From: Flavobacterium cupriresistens
GTDB taxonomy: Bacteria > Bacteroidota > Bacteroidia > Flavobacteriales > Flavobacteriaceae
Direction: 5' to 3'
DNA length: 64,000 bases
Assembly (NCBI RefSeq): GCF_020911925.1
Contig: NZ_CP087134.1
Span: 3,162,001-3,226,000, forward strand
Under the pieces are notes generated by a model. It saw only the letters and a list, made by a program, of their open reading frames with translations. It did no database searches and was not told the DNA's origin. Both the position numbers and the translations under genes were made by a program. The first letter of the stretch is position 1. Each line of letters begins with the position of its first letter. Of this stretch, positions 34,983 to 43,805 are shown piece after piece.

Positions 34983-35426
34983 TTATTCGTCGAAATTGTC
35001 GTAGTAGGTAAAATCTTTTGTGATCAAACCGTTTTCAATTGTAAAAATGGTACAAATCGGAAGTTCAAAAGTTGAATCGTCTTCGGCAGTTCCGGAAGAC
35101 ACAAATTCAACGATAACATTATTTTCGCCTGAAGGATAGATCTGAATGACTTTATCAGTCAAATCCGGAAACATCTGATTTAATTCGCTGTATTTTTTTA
35201 GGGTTTCGGCACGAGTTTGTTTTACAATCCCTGTTCCTAGTGACGGGTCTTTAAAATCGGCAGTCGGGGTATACATTTCGGATATTTCTTTCCATTTGTG
35301 GTTGTTGAAATGCTCGAAATATTGTTTGACTAAGGCTGTATTTTTTGACTCCATATTTTGCGGTTTTTGGTTGTTACAAGAGATTAAAATTAATAGTGTA
35401 AAAAAACTTAAGATTGCTTTTTTCAT
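34983..35426 (-). CDS. SnoaL/NTF2-like lipoprotein
   Basis: 147 residues with lipobox LISC. The body ALVKQYFEHFNNHKWKEISE, MYTPTADFKDPS and FTIENGLITKDFTYYDNFDE has the NTF2-like alpha/beta cone pattern. It starts 20 bp upstream of the MscS start, on the same strand. Substrate unknown. Confidence 0.78.
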   Translation of the reverse strand: MKKAILSFFTLLILISCNNQKPQNMESKNTALVKQYFEHFNNHKWKEISEMYTPTADFKDPSLGTGIVKQTRAETLKKYSELNQMFPDLTDKVIQIYPSGENNVIVEFVSSGTAEDDSTFELPICTIFTIENGLITKDFTYYDNFDE

Positions 35427-35506
35427 AGTTATCGTTTTAATTATGGTTGAAACATTCGTTTAACTGTAAGCACAAAATGGAGTCAATTTATTACATAGGA
35501 GTTGTT

Positions 35507-35944
35507 TTAAAGCGCTATAAAATCTTCACTTTTCGGGAAAATACTCAAAGCATCAACTGCAATTTGTGGAGTTGGAGTAGCTAATTTACGCAATTTAGTA
35601 TCCATCCAGGCACCATCAACGGTAATAACGGCACAAAGCGTATCATCTTCCTTTCTAAATTCGTGAATGATAGACCAGCGCGAAGCATCCGCTTTCATTT
35701 TGGAGGTTTTGGTATGAATGAATATTTTATCTGAAAGTTTTAGCTCTTTTCTAAAAACGCACTCTTCTCTAAATAAAATGGGACCAAAGCCCTCTGTCTG
35801 CATTATTCTTAAAGTTAACCCCAATTGTTCTAAAACTTCAATACGATGTTGTGCGCCAAAATCGTAATAAGCACTATGGCGAACGTGAAAATTTGGGTCA
35901 AGATCTGACCAGCGAAAAGATAATTCTTTAGTAAATGAAACCAT
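35507..35944 (-). CDS. Acyl-CoA thioesterase, hot-dog fold
   Basis: 145 residues. FRWSDLDPNFHVRHSAYYDF is the 4HBT active-site helix with the catalytic Asp (DxDPNxHV), then a hot-dog sheet (IFIHTKTSKMKADASRWSI). It would hydrolyse acyl-CoA or acyl-ACP thioesters. Confidence 0.87.
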   Translation of the reverse strand: MVSFTKELSFRWSDLDPNFHVRHSAYYDFGAQHRIEVLEQLGLTLRIMQTEGFGPILFREECVFRKELKLSDKIFIHTKTSKMKADASRWSIIHEFRKEDDTLCAVITVDGAWMDTKLRKLATPTPQIAVDALSIFPKSEDFIAL

Positions 35945-36081
35945 TTGTTTTTTTAATTTTAATGTTAATCGGAACTGTTTTTTGAGTTTTGTTTCTCGGA
36001 AAAACGGTTATTGTCAGAAATCGAAATTACAAATAAAAACCGGAAAAGTTCTTTATGAAAACTTAAAGTATCAGCGACAGC

Positions 36082-36672
36082 TTAATAAAATTCTGTTTGA
36101 AAAGAGACGAAATCCTGTAATTTCGGTAATGGTCTGATAAGGACTTTCTTCTGGGAATGAGTTGGCTTTTCATTTTCGTCGTCATAACGTTCTGTATCCT
36201 TAATTCGGATTCCGGTAGATAAATTAAAATCTATTGTGGTCATTGTACCTATGCCGTCAGAATAGGCTTCGGAGAAACCGATAAGTTCGAAATTACCATT
36301 TTGAAATCGGAATTTATGTTCATAATGGCCTCTTGTAAGTTCAATATTAATACTGAGAATCCCTTTTTTGATCGTAATTTCTGAAAAAGCATTCCCTGAG
36401 TAATAACCTTTTTTGCCCTCAGGAAATGCTGGGTCTATTGCTTTTGTTGAAGAAATAATTGGTTTGAATTTTCCATTTGATTCAGCAAAATAGATTTCGA
36501 GTTTATAAGGTCCTTCATCATTTAAGGTGTCTTGTGAGACCAAAACATAATCGATTAAACCGTCTTTGTTTAAATCGCCTTTTACTTTGGTAATCTCTTT
36601 ATTGAAATTATCTTTTTGAGCAAAGAGCAACGTGGAGAAAAGGATAAAGTATAGTGAAATCAATTTTGCCAT
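36082..36672 (-). CDS. Secreted protein with calcium-binding FG-GAP/VCBS-like motif
   Basis: 196 residues, signal peptide to FAQ (residue 19). The loop GDLNKDGLIDYVLV is a DxNxDGxxD calcium-binding motif as in FG-GAP/VCBS repeats. The rest is beta-rich. Function unknown. Confidence 0.7.
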   Translation of the reverse strand: MAKLISLYFILFSTLLFAQKDNFNKEITKVKGDLNKDGLIDYVLVSQDTLNDEGPYKLEIYFAESNGKFKPIISSTKAIDPAFPEGKKGYYSGNAFSEITIKKGILSINIELTRGHYEHKFRFQNGNFELIGFSEAYSDGIGTMTTIDFNLSTGIRIKDTERYDDENEKPTHSQKKVLIRPLPKLQDFVSFQTEFY

Positions 36673-36694
36673 TGGGTAATGCAGTAATTTATTT

Positions 36695-37723
36695 TTAATT
36701 CAGTTGAGATTCTTTTATGGCTGATATTTGGATGTCATCTTCATCTAAAGTTTGTAAAAAATCTGCTGCGTCATAAACTTCTCCCATTGTTGTCACTCCG
36801 GTCTTTTTTACTCTGCCGGACAAAATTCTATTTATTCCTTCTACTACCAACGGAGCGGTAACGGAATAAATATCCTGTCCCTGAGCGGTAATGATTCTTA
36901 TTTGGTTGTCTTTTGTTGCAACAACATCAACACAGAATTGTTGTGAGGATCTGTTTTTCCCGTCTACAGCTTTAGGTTCCGGAGTATCATCATTTCTAAG
37001 ATCATTCAAAGAGTTTTGACTAAGATAAGTATTAACACTGCTAACATTTAAATGACGTGAAATAGTAATGATTTCAGAAAGCGGCAAAGCAACAACTTCC
37101 TTAATCCCAATTGGACTTTTAAAATCCCATTCTTGCGAAGGACTTGCTTCAAGTTCTTGTAAACGATTGTCTTTGAACGTTAATCTTTTATAGTGATTTC
37201 GGTCTCCTGTTAGCCTTGTTCCTTTTGTTGGATGCCACGAGTCCAATCCGATATAAACATTTATTTCATCGATCTGGTTCCAATCGTGGGTTAGGGCAGT
37301 ACTCAATAAATCTGCTAAACCGCCATAGAAAGCAGAGGCTGGAATTATGAGGATTTTATCGTTTTTTGCCTGTTCAGAAAACTGTTCGAAGATGTCTAAA
37401 ACAGGTTTTTGTTCCGCCGTTAAATCAATGTAATGGCTGCCCAGTCGCAAAGCAGATTTTATGATCGGTTCTGCAGTGTCTAAGTAAGGGCCGGCACAGT
37501 TTATAATAATTTCTGCACCTGAAAATGCATCATCTAATGTTTTCGGATCATGAATAGATGCTGCTTGTATTTTTAAATCTGGATATTCTTGATTTAAAAG
37601 CACTAATTTTTCCTGATCTCTTCCCGAAAGAATAAGATTTGTATAACCTTGTCTGTAAAGTTCGGAGACAATAAATTTTCCGGTGTGTCCGTAGGCACCA
37701 TAAATTGCAATTCTATTTTTCAT
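36695..37723 (-). CDS. Saccharopine dehydrogenase-like NAD(P)-binding protein
   Basis: 342 residues from ATG 37723. The longer frame to 37963 is rejected because its first 80 residues lie over the antiporter gene. Rossmann motif YGAYGHTGKFIVSEL at the N-terminus, then INCAGPYLDTAEPIIKSAL and YIDLTAEQ typical of the trans-acting enoyl reductase/saccharopine dehydrogenase group. Substrate unknown. It starts 38 bp after the antiporter stop. Confidence 0.85.
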   Translation of the reverse strand: MKNRIAIYGAYGHTGKFIVSELYRQGYTNLILSGRDQEKLVLLNQEYPDLKIQAASIHDPKTLDDAFSGAEIIINCAGPYLDTAEPIIKSALRLGSHYIDLTAEQKPVLDIFEQFSEQAKNDKILIIPASAFYGGLADLLSTALTHDWNQIDEINVYIGLDSWHPTKGTRLTGDRNHYKRLTFKDNRLQELEASPSQEWDFKSPIGIKEVVALPLSEIITISRHLNVSSVNTYLSQNSLNDLRNDDTPEPKAVDGKNRSSQQFCVDVVATKDNQIRIITAQGQDIYSVTAPLVVEGINRILSGRVKKTGVTTMGEVYDAADFLQTLDEDDIQISAIKESQLN

Positions 37724-37761
37724 AAGGGTTAGTTGGTTTAGTAATGTATAAAAAATATATT

Positions 37762-39027
37762 TTAAGAACGATTCGTTTCTTTTGGAGTTAATTTTTTTAC
37801 AATCCAGGGCAAAGTAAGTCCTTGTCCGATAAGGGTTAATAATACAACCGCAACTGAAATAAAAATAATAGCATTTCTTTGAGGGAATGGCGTTCCGTTT
37901 TCCAGAAATTTGGGCAATCCGATCGCGATTGCCAACGAAACAATACCGCGCATACCGGACCAACCCAAAATGATACTGTTGTTGAAGTCTAAAAGTGCAT
38001 GTTCACTTACTTTTCTTTTTCCTTTTGTATCTAGAAAAGCTTTTTGAAGGTTTATTTTTTGCAGAAAAACTCTTCCCATCCTAATTAACAGTGCTGCGAT
38101 GGTAATAATCGCAGCATACCCAATATAAGGTAAAATCATGGTATTGTCTATGTCTTTGAGGATGTAGCGGAAATTAAGACCAATTAAAATAAAGATTAAT
38201 CCGTTAAGGAGAAAAATAATAATATCCCAAAGCGTTCTGGAGTTGTTTTTTAAACTTTCGGGGAAGATTTTATTACTGAATCGGGCAATAGACAATCCTA
38301 AAACGACTACCGCGATAACGCCTGAGACGTGCAGATGTTCAGCAACAAGATAGGCTACAAAGGGCATTAAGAGCATAAAACTAATCGTAACGTTCACATT
38401 TTTATGCACTTTGGTTAGGATGTAAGCGAGAATTTTGGCCATGATAAAACCAACCAAAAAACCACCTCCAAGCAATAACATAAACTGTAAGGTAGCTTTC
38501 CAGATTACAAAAGCAGATCCCATTACAGCCGCCACAGCAAAGCGGTAAGCAACAAATGCCGATGCATCGTTAATAAGGCTTTCTCCCTCAAGGATTGTGA
38601 TGGTTTTGTGTGAAATTTTCAGCCCTTTTGTGATACTTATTGCCGCTACAGCATCGGTGGCAGAAAGGATTGCGCCAAGTACAAACGAAAGCGGCCAGGT
38701 CATTCCGGGAATCAGGTAATGGGCAACAATGGCAATTCCTAAAGTGGTAACAAAAACTAATGTAATGGCCAATGTACCAATTGTATTGATATTGGTTTTA
38801 AAATCATTAGGCGAAATATTAAAAGAAGCATCGTATAAAAGTGGAGGCAGAAAAATCAAAAAAATAATCTCGGGATTAATCTCAATTTCGCCCATGCTTG
38901 GAAAAAAGCCGATTATGATTCCAACAATAACCAATAAAATAGGGTAGGGTAACTTAATTTTATCTGCAAAAGCAGAAAGTCCAATTACGATGGCCAGGAT
39001 AAAAATGATGATGCTGTAATTTTCCAT
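37762..39027 (-). CDS. Na+/H+ antiporter, CPA1 (NhaP) type
   Basis: 421 residues, about 12 membrane segments, without the long cytosolic tail of larger NhaP proteins. The ion-binding region GAILSATDAVAAISI matches the ATDP/ND site of CPA1 exchangers, and LIGLNFRYIL, GWSGMRGIVSLAIAIGLP are family motifs. It exchanges sodium (or potassium) for protons. Its first 52 codons and upstream region are duplicated at 41914-42177. Confidence 0.93.
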   Translation of the reverse strand: MENYSIIIFILAIVIGLSAFADKIKLPYPILLVIVGIIIGFFPSMGEIEINPEIIFLIFLPPLLYDASFNISPNDFKTNINTIGTLAITLVFVTTLGIAIVAHYLIPGMTWPLSFVLGAILSATDAVAAISITKGLKISHKTITILEGESLINDASAFVAYRFAVAAVMGSAFVIWKATLQFMLLLGGGFLVGFIMAKILAYILTKVHKNVNVTISFMLLMPFVAYLVAEHLHVSGVIAVVVLGLSIARFSNKIFPESLKNNSRTLWDIIIFLLNGLIFILIGLNFRYILKDIDNTMILPYIGYAAIITIAALLIRMGRVFLQKINLQKAFLDTKGKRKVSEHALLDFNNSIILGWSGMRGIVSLAIAIGLPKFLENGTPFPQRNAIIFISVAVVLLTLIGQGLTLPWIVKKLTPKETNRS

Positions 39028-39135
39028 TATTTGGCTTTTACTGAATGAGGTATTTTTTGAGATTACTAATTTAGTTATTTCTTAAAATAAAAAATTCACA
39101 AAGTTTCTTAAATTATCCTGTTTTAGTTTTATTGG
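38872..39135. repeat. Source copy of 264-bp duplication
   Basis: Covers the antiporter's first 52 codons and 108 bp of its upstream region. It is nearly identical (about seven mismatches by eye) and in the same orientation as 41914-42177, an offset of 3042 bp. Confidence 0.93.
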
Positions 39136-39322
39136 TTTTAAATTTTGATTTTATAACATAAGAATTACAATTTCTGACCTTAGTAAAAAAGGAGAAACTC
39201 CCTATTTGGCTAGAAGAGGAATATGAAAAACAAGTATTTTTGGCAGAGTGTAAATGGAATTGAAAAAGGGGGGGGATTATTAAAATTACGGACTGATAAA
39301 AATAAAGAATAATTCATTCCTA

Positions 39323-39676
39323 TCAATTTGTTTTTGAAAGTGGGTGTTGCAGATAAATGATTATCATATTGAGTAAGAGAAAAGGCAATTCAATAGCAAC
39401 ACCTTTTAAATCTTTATCTAAAAGACGAAGACAAATAATCATAAGGATCCCGGCTCCCATTAAAAAATTACCCCAAACAAATGTTCTTGGAAAAGGTATT
39501 AGCAAAGCACTAATAATTGTAACGGCTCCATTTATAATTAGCGCTGTTCTGTTGAAGTTCCATTTACTGAATATTTCGAGCATTTCAGGTTTAACGGTGA
39601 GCATTGCATACCCTTGTTTAAGTCCCATAAAAATAGCAATAAGCATCAAGATGGTATTAATAATTTTCAGTATCAT
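39323..39676 (-). CDS. Small membrane protein, DoxX-like
   Basis: 117 residues with four hydrophobic segments (IINTILMLIAIFMGLKQGYA, TALIINGAVTIISALLIPFP, FLMGAGILMIICLRL, LPFLLLNMIIIYL). The layout resembles DoxX-like proteins. It lies 71 bp downstream of the SDR gene on the same strand and may be co-transcribed. Confidence 0.65.
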   Translation of the reverse strand: MILKIINTILMLIAIFMGLKQGYAMLTVKPEMLEIFSKWNFNRTALIINGAVTIISALLIPFPRTFVWGNFLMGAGILMIICLRLLDKDLKGVAIELPFLLLNMIIIYLQHPLSKTN

Positions 39677-39747
39677 AGAATGGTTTTTTTACTGTAAAAG
39701 GCAAACAACAACGTCATCTGCCTTTTGTAAAGTTATTGAATTAATTC

Positions 39748-40503
39748 TTATCTTGTTGTGTAACCACCATTTGCAAAGATAGTTTGCCCGGTTATCCACC
39801 AACCTTCAGTTATTAAAAATTCTATTAAGGGAGCAATATCATTAATGTTGGTTAACCCACCTAATGCCGATGCCGATTTATGATAGGCAACCGCTTCAGG
39901 AGCTTCCTGCCCATAGAAGAAAGGAGTATCCATAGGTCCGGGAGCAACAGCTGTTACTGAAATACCTCTATTTCCAAATTCTTTAGAAGCAGCTCTGGTG
40001 AAGTGTTCTACCGGTGCTTTCATTCCTTCGTAGGTTGAATACAAGCCAGTGTAGGCAGCTAGTAAGGAAGTAACGATGGTATTAATTTTTCCATTGTCGT
40101 TTAATTTTTTCCCGGCTTCCTGAATAAAAAAATAAGCTACTTTAGAATTTATATCTGCCATACTATCGTATTCCTCTTCTGTGGTTTCAACATAAGGTTT
40201 TTTTAATACTTTGCCAATTGTATTAATAGCAATGTCTATACCTCCAAATTTTGCAATTGTTGCATCAAAAAATTGAGTAATGTTTTTAACATCAGTCATA
40301 TCTCCTTGAAATAAAAATGCTTCGCCTCCTTTATTTATGATCTCTTCCAATGTTTGTTCGGCGTCTGCTTTGGTGCTTTCGCTGTTGTAATGTATTGCCA
40401 CTTTAGCCCCCTTTGCTGCAAAATTACGGCTTAATAAACCACCTAAGTTTTTTGCACCACCTGTTATTAAAACTACTTTTTCATTTAAATCATTTCGTAT
40501 CAT
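39748..40503 (-). CDS. SDR-family oxidoreductase
   Basis: 251 residues. Cofactor motif TGGAKNLGG, NTIG in place of NNAG, catalytic YEGMK (YxxxK), and C-terminal ITGQTIFANGGYT. A NAD(P)-dependent reductase or dehydrogenase of unknown substrate. The AraC-type gene just upstream, on the same strand, is its likely regulator. Confidence 0.92.
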   Translation of the reverse strand: MIRNDLNEKVVLITGGAKNLGGLLSRNFAAKGAKVAIHYNSESTKADAEQTLEEIINKGGEAFLFQGDMTDVKNITQFFDATIAKFGGIDIAINTIGKVLKKPYVETTEEEYDSMADINSKVAYFFIQEAGKKLNDNGKINTIVTSLLAAYTGLYSTYEGMKAPVEHFTRAASKEFGNRGISVTAVAPGPMDTPFFYGQEAPEAVAYHKSASALGGLTNINDIAPLIEFLITEGWWITGQTIFANGGYTTR

Positions 40504-40594
40504 AATAATCGTTTTTTAATTATTTTATACGTCAAAATTGAGCAAATGGAATTGTTCTATCGTGGTGAACTTTTCGGAACTTTTGAAATAGGTT

Positions 40595-40984
40595 TTATTT
40601 TTTTAATTGCCGGCGAAACTTCCCGGCTGTTTTTCCAGTAAATTTTTTAAAAAACTTGGAAAAGTTGGAAGGATCGTAAGTTAATATTTTTGCTATTTCT
40701 GCAATAGATAAATTGGTTTCTGTCAGTAATGATTTTGCTTTGTTTACAATTTTTAAATCGTAAAAATGACAAGGATGATGTCCTGTTACTTCTTGTAAAG
40801 TATCAGAGAGATGCGAATGAGAAATAAATAATTTGCTTGCAATTTGATTGAGTTCCATAAAATCGGAAACTTTTCCTTGCACAACATCTTCTATATGTAG
40901 GTCTAAAAAATCGAAATAAAGTGCTGTAATTTCCTGACCTCTGTTTTGGCTATTATTTTGCGTCTCTTTCATACTGGATGTCAA
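40595..40984 (-). CDS. AraC-family DNA-binding protein
   Basis: 129 residues, only the double helix-turn-helix domain with a short N-terminal part. NQIASKLFISHSHLSDTLQE is the first HTH and LSIAEIAKILTYDPSNFSKF then FKKFTGKTAGKFRR the second, with the AraC signature. No sensor domain is attached. It probably controls the adjacent SDR gene. Confidence 0.88.
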   Translation of the reverse strand: MTSSMKETQNNSQNRGQEITALYFDFLDLHIEDVVQGKVSDFMELNQIASKLFISHSHLSDTLQEVTGHHPCHFYDLKIVNKAKSLLTETNLSIAEIAKILTYDPSNFSKFFKKFTGKTAGKFRRQLKK

Positions 40985-41033
40985 TTCAACATAGTGTTTT
41001 TCACAAAGTTATGAATAACCTTTTGGTAATTAA

Positions 41034-41128
41034 TAACTTTGTGAGTAAAGATGCTGGTTTTTACCATTATGCGCGAATTACGCAGTACAAAAGGGTCTTT
41101 AAATTTAGCCCAAATTGAACGGCTGTTA
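41034..41128. repeat. attC-like repeat, first copy
   Basis: Subtype 1 centre (GATGCTGGTTTTTACCATTA, CGCAGTACAAAA) with right arm CCCAAATTGAACGGCTGTTAT, just after the stop of the PH-like membrane protein. It marks the left edge of the array, next to the AraC gene. Confidence 0.65.
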
Positions 41129-41147
41129 TAGCCACTTTTTATATTAG

Positions 41148-41684
41148 TTAATTAAGGTTTGTTTTACTTTGCATTAGTTTTTTTAGTTTTATAGCCTCTG
41201 TAAGGTCTATTCCGCCAGTAGCTGTTATAGTTTCGTATCCATAAAAGAAAGTTATTTTTATTTTGTCGGTAATTCTTAGAAGTTGGAGCATTGCTATTGG
41301 TCCTTCAGATACTGCTTCATCTTTAATATCAATTGTTTTAACTTCTGAAAGTTTATATGTTTTTGTTTTTGTCCAAAGAGGGGATAGTTTACTTAATTTT
41401 AATTCTCCATTACTAATACTTATTTCTCTTATTCCTTTTAGTTGCCATAGTAGCCCTCTTAGTGTAAAATAAACGACGGTTATGGATAATACCAAAATCA
41501 TAATTCGACTTATCAAAGGTAAGTTGTTGGTAAAAAATAAGGATTGAATAATTCCATTTGTAAATTGAAGTGTTATTAATGATAAGAAAATTATCAAGAC
41601 CCAACTTCTCTTTTTTGGAGTAGATATAATTATTTCTGAATTCGTCTCTATAATTTCAGAGATCATTTTTTTTGGTTCTTCCAT
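41148..41684 (-). CDS. Membrane protein with PH-like C-terminal domain, unknown function
   Basis: 178 residues. Two membrane helices (about 28-47 and 57-77) precede a soluble part (IREISISNGELKLSKLSP, TYKLSEVKTIDIKD) with the strand pattern of bacterial PH-like domains. First gene of the array; not recognised further. Confidence 0.65.
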   Translation of the reverse strand: MEEPKKMISEIIETNSEIIISTPKKRSWVLIIFLSLITLQFTNGIIQSLFFTNNLPLISRIMILVLSITVVYFTLRGLLWQLKGIREISISNGELKLSKLSPLWTKTKTYKLSEVKTIDIKDEAVSEGPIAMLQLLRITDKIKITFFYGYETITATGGIDLTEAIKLKKLMQSKTNLN

Positions 41685-41712
41685 ATTGTCTTGATGTCTT
41701 ATAAAATTGGTT

Positions 41713-41786
41713 ATAACGTTATGACGCTATACTTGGTTGGGAATTAATGATTGCGGTTTTGTCCATTATGTACAAATTCTCCGTTG
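41713..41786. repeat. attC-like repeat, left half only
   Basis: TAACGTTATGACGCTATACTTGG and the subtype 1 centre GTCCATTATGTACAAATTCTCC are present, then the sequence switches to GTTCGAAGTCTCCCGACTTCG and other repeat words. The right half is missing, replaced by the antiporter duplication. Confidence 0.65.
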
Positions 41787-41913
41787 TTCGAAGTCTCCCG
41801 ACTTCGTACCTGCTCCAATGAGCTAAAAAAGTTGTAGCCGAATATAGTAGTGTTTGCGAAGCCAAAAGACTTCGCACAGCGATCGCAATATTGAAAGAAC
41901 ACTTCGAAGAGCT

Positions 41914-42177
41914 GGGATTAATCTCAATTTCGCCCATACTTGGAAAAAAGCCGATTATGATTCCAACAATAACCAATAAAATAGGGTAGGGTAACTTAAT
42001 TTTATCTGCAAAAGCAGAAAGTCCAATTACGATGGCCAGGATAAAAATGATGATGCTGTAATTTTCCATTAGTTGGCTTTTACTAAATGAGGTATTTTTT
42101 GAGATTACTAATTTAGTTATTTCTTAAAATAAAAAATTCACAAACTTTCTTAGATTATCCTGTTTCTATTTTATTGG
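41914..42177 (-). pseudogene. Duplicated 5' fragment of the antiporter gene
   Basis: A copy of 38872-39135 carrying the first 52 codons of the Na+/H+ antiporter and its upstream sequence. After the conserved EIEINP the frame runs into unrelated repeat sequence (SSSKCSFNIAIAVRSLLASQ) and stops at 41719, so any product would be a junk-tailed fragment of 116 residues. It sits inside the array. Confidence 0.92.
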
Positions 42178-42214
42178 TAGTTGATTTTTGATGTTGTGTG
42201 TTAGATGATGGTTT

Positions 42215-42535
42215 TTATTTTTCTGAAAGTACACTCCGATTTAATACATCTTCCAGATTTCCAATTTCTAGTAAATCTGCAATAGTTTTTTCAATACACT
42301 CCCTTGTAAGTTCCTTTACAAATAAATCTGGCGTACATTGATATAAACCATTTAAATTGTCGCCGCTTTTTTCATTCAGCTTTTTTACAGTTTCTAAAAA
42401 CTTATACGTCCAAATGTTTATTCCGTAATGTTTTCCATTTGGCAAATCAACATGAATGTTACAAGATTCATTTTCCATATCAGAATTGCTAAAATCGACA
42501 TGTTCAAATTCAAGCCAAAGTTTAAAGTTGGTCAT
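42215..42535 (-). CDS. Small cytosolic protein of unknown function
   Basis: 106 residues, acidic, no signal peptide. It begins MTNFKLWLEFEHVDFSN and has a middle IHVDLPNGKHYGINIWTYKF. The size and acidity recall immunity-type proteins but nothing ties it to a toxin. Single gene of one cassette unit. Confidence 0.65.
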   Translation of the reverse strand: MTNFKLWLEFEHVDFSNSDMENESCNIHVDLPNGKHYGINIWTYKFLETVKKLNEKSGDNLNGLYQCTPDLFVKELTRECIEKTIADLLEIGNLEDVLNRSVLSEK

Positions 42536-42647
42536 TGGAGATTTATATGTTTTATGTTCAGTTAGTTCGGTTATTTAAAATTATCTATAAACGCTTGTTA
42601 GTGGATGTAATTTTGATTGTATTATATTTTGACTCTGTGTTAAATTT

Positions 42648-42768
42648 GTTAATAGCGATCTAGTGCTTGAAAGGGTTAGGGATTTCGAAGCTGAGTATTT
42701 TTGACTAAACGTATATAGCAATAAAAATTATAATTGCACTAAAGTCCCAATCTCTTCAAGCTGTTAGG
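42648..42768. repeat. attC-like repeat, subtype 2
   Basis: Left arm GTGCTTGAAAGGGTTAGGGA pairs with right arm TCCCAATCTCTTCAAGC, ending CTGTTAGG just before the next gene's stop. The centre has GATTTCGAAGCTGAG and CGTATATAGCAATAAAAATT. Confidence 0.72.
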
Positions 42769-42774
42769 ATCAAT

Positions 42775-43137
42775 TTAGCCTTGCCAGACATTAATTTCTG
42801 CAACTTTTTCGTTTTCAAATGTTATGGTTAAACTTCCGGTGTTTATTCCGGTTTTACTATATCCAAGATAATATCTAAATTCTTTTTCTGTTGAAAAATT
42901 GCTAGCAGGTTTTCCGAGCAAATTAACAATCTCGTTTTTGGACATTCCGATTAGTTTATAATTATTTCGCAAACTGTTCATCATATCCCAACGCATAGTC
43001 ATGTTCTCTTCAAGGTTTAAATTTGCATTTTTCCATTTGCGAGAATCAAATTTTTCACCAGAAATTTTTCCACGTAATCCTAAAGCGCAAACAAATACGA
43101 TAATAAGGACATTTAAGAATATATTCAGTTTTTTCAT
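42775..43137 (-). CDS. SmpA/BamE-like small membrane-anchored protein
   Basis: 120 residues from ATG 43137; the open frame continues to a TTG at 43194, but that part runs into the repeat. One N-terminal helix (NIFLNVLIIVFVCALGL), then GMSKNEIVNLLGKPASNFST, the motif of SmpA/OmlA-type domains (MTxxEVxxLLGxP), and GSLTITFENEKVAEINVW. Role unknown. Confidence 0.68.
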   Translation of the reverse strand: MKKLNIFLNVLIIVFVCALGLRGKISGEKFDSRKWKNANLNLEENMTMRWDMMNSLRNNYKLIGMSKNEIVNLLGKPASNFSTEKEFRYYLGYSKTGINTGSLTITFENEKVAEINVWQG

Positions 43138-43195
43138 TTTGTTATTTGTTGCAAATGCTTCTATTTTATTCTGCTCTTCAAAAAGATCGTCCAAT

Positions 43196-43274
43196 GTTTT
43201 GCTTTTGAAGTGATTGGGATTTAAAGGCGCGTTTTTTTCATTAAACTTAAAGACCTAATCACTGCAAGCCGTTA
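43196..43274. repeat. Short attC-like repeat
   Basis: GTGATTGGG (43210-43218) pairs with CCTAATCAC (43254-43262), flanked by TTTTGCTTTTGAA and TGCAAGCCGTTAAC. At about 80 bp it is the shortest complete copy; the centre is TTTAAAGGCGCGTTTTTTTC. Confidence 0.62.
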
Positions 43275-43285
43275 ACCATTGGATT

Positions 43286-43720
43286 TTATTTGTTTTTAAG
43301 ATTATTATACCAATACATTATTTTTTCACTTTCTTTTTTGTCAACTTTAGGATTAGAATTCAGACCGAGTTCTATTTTTGAATTTGTAATGTAAGAGTTT
43401 AAAAAAATAATTGCAAATCCACCAACTTCGGCATTATCTCCTGAAATAAATGAAGAAAAAGGATTCATATAACCACAGCACTTTTGATTAGAATTAAGTA
43501 TACTAATCAAATATTCTACATCCTCTTTTTTGACCCAATTTTTAGGAAAGTCTCCCGAAAGAGTTACACAATTAAGCCCTCGCTTTTGGTCATACTTCTC
43601 TATAAATAGTTGTATGAATTTTCTTGCGTTTAAGTCTTTAATGTTTAAAGTTTTATTTGTGTCAATTTGAGTTTTAGGTTTAAAAATTTCATTTTTAGTA
43701 AGGAAGTATGGAATAGACAA
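43286..43720 (-). CDS. Exported protein of unknown function with doubtful start
   Basis: At least 144 residues. The only possible start in frame is TTG at 43720, but the frame upstream of it reads KKKIFYLLLFCFILSIPYFL, a natural signal or membrane segment, before a TAA in a ten-A run near 43760. So the true start has been lost, probably by a change in that A-run (an ATA lies where ATG would be expected after removing one A). Body: NCVTLSGDFPKNWVKKEDVE, IELGLNSNPKVDKKESEKI. It may be a recent pseudogene. Confidence 0.55.
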   Translation of the reverse strand: MSIPYFLTKNEIFKPKTQIDTNKTLNIKDLNARKFIQLFIEKYDQKRGLNCVTLSGDFPKNWVKKEDVEYLISILNSNQKCCGYMNPFSSFISGDNAEVGGFAIIFLNSYITNSKIELGLNSNPKVDKKESEKIMYWYNNLKNK

Positions 43721-43805
43721 AATGAAACAAAAAAGTAGTAAGTAAAAAATCTTTTTTTTTTATAATTTTCTTTGTTTATTGTTTGTTCGGTTAAATTAAC
43801 GATTT

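Noticed and set aside
37724..37963. 80-residue N-terminal extension of the saccharopine dehydrogenase-like gene
   Set aside because: It overlaps the antiporter's 3' end, and the Rossmann motif begins right after the ATG at 37723.
39215..39312. Mini-ORF of 29 codons with an eight-G run (about 39268-39275)
   Set aside because: Too short, with no helix or repeat context; the G-run may be length-variable but lies in no gene I can support.
41719..41913. Open frame continuing from the antiporter fragment (116 residues in total)
   Set aside because: Only the first 52 codons match a protein; the rest is translated repeat sequence, so it is treated as a pseudogene fragment.
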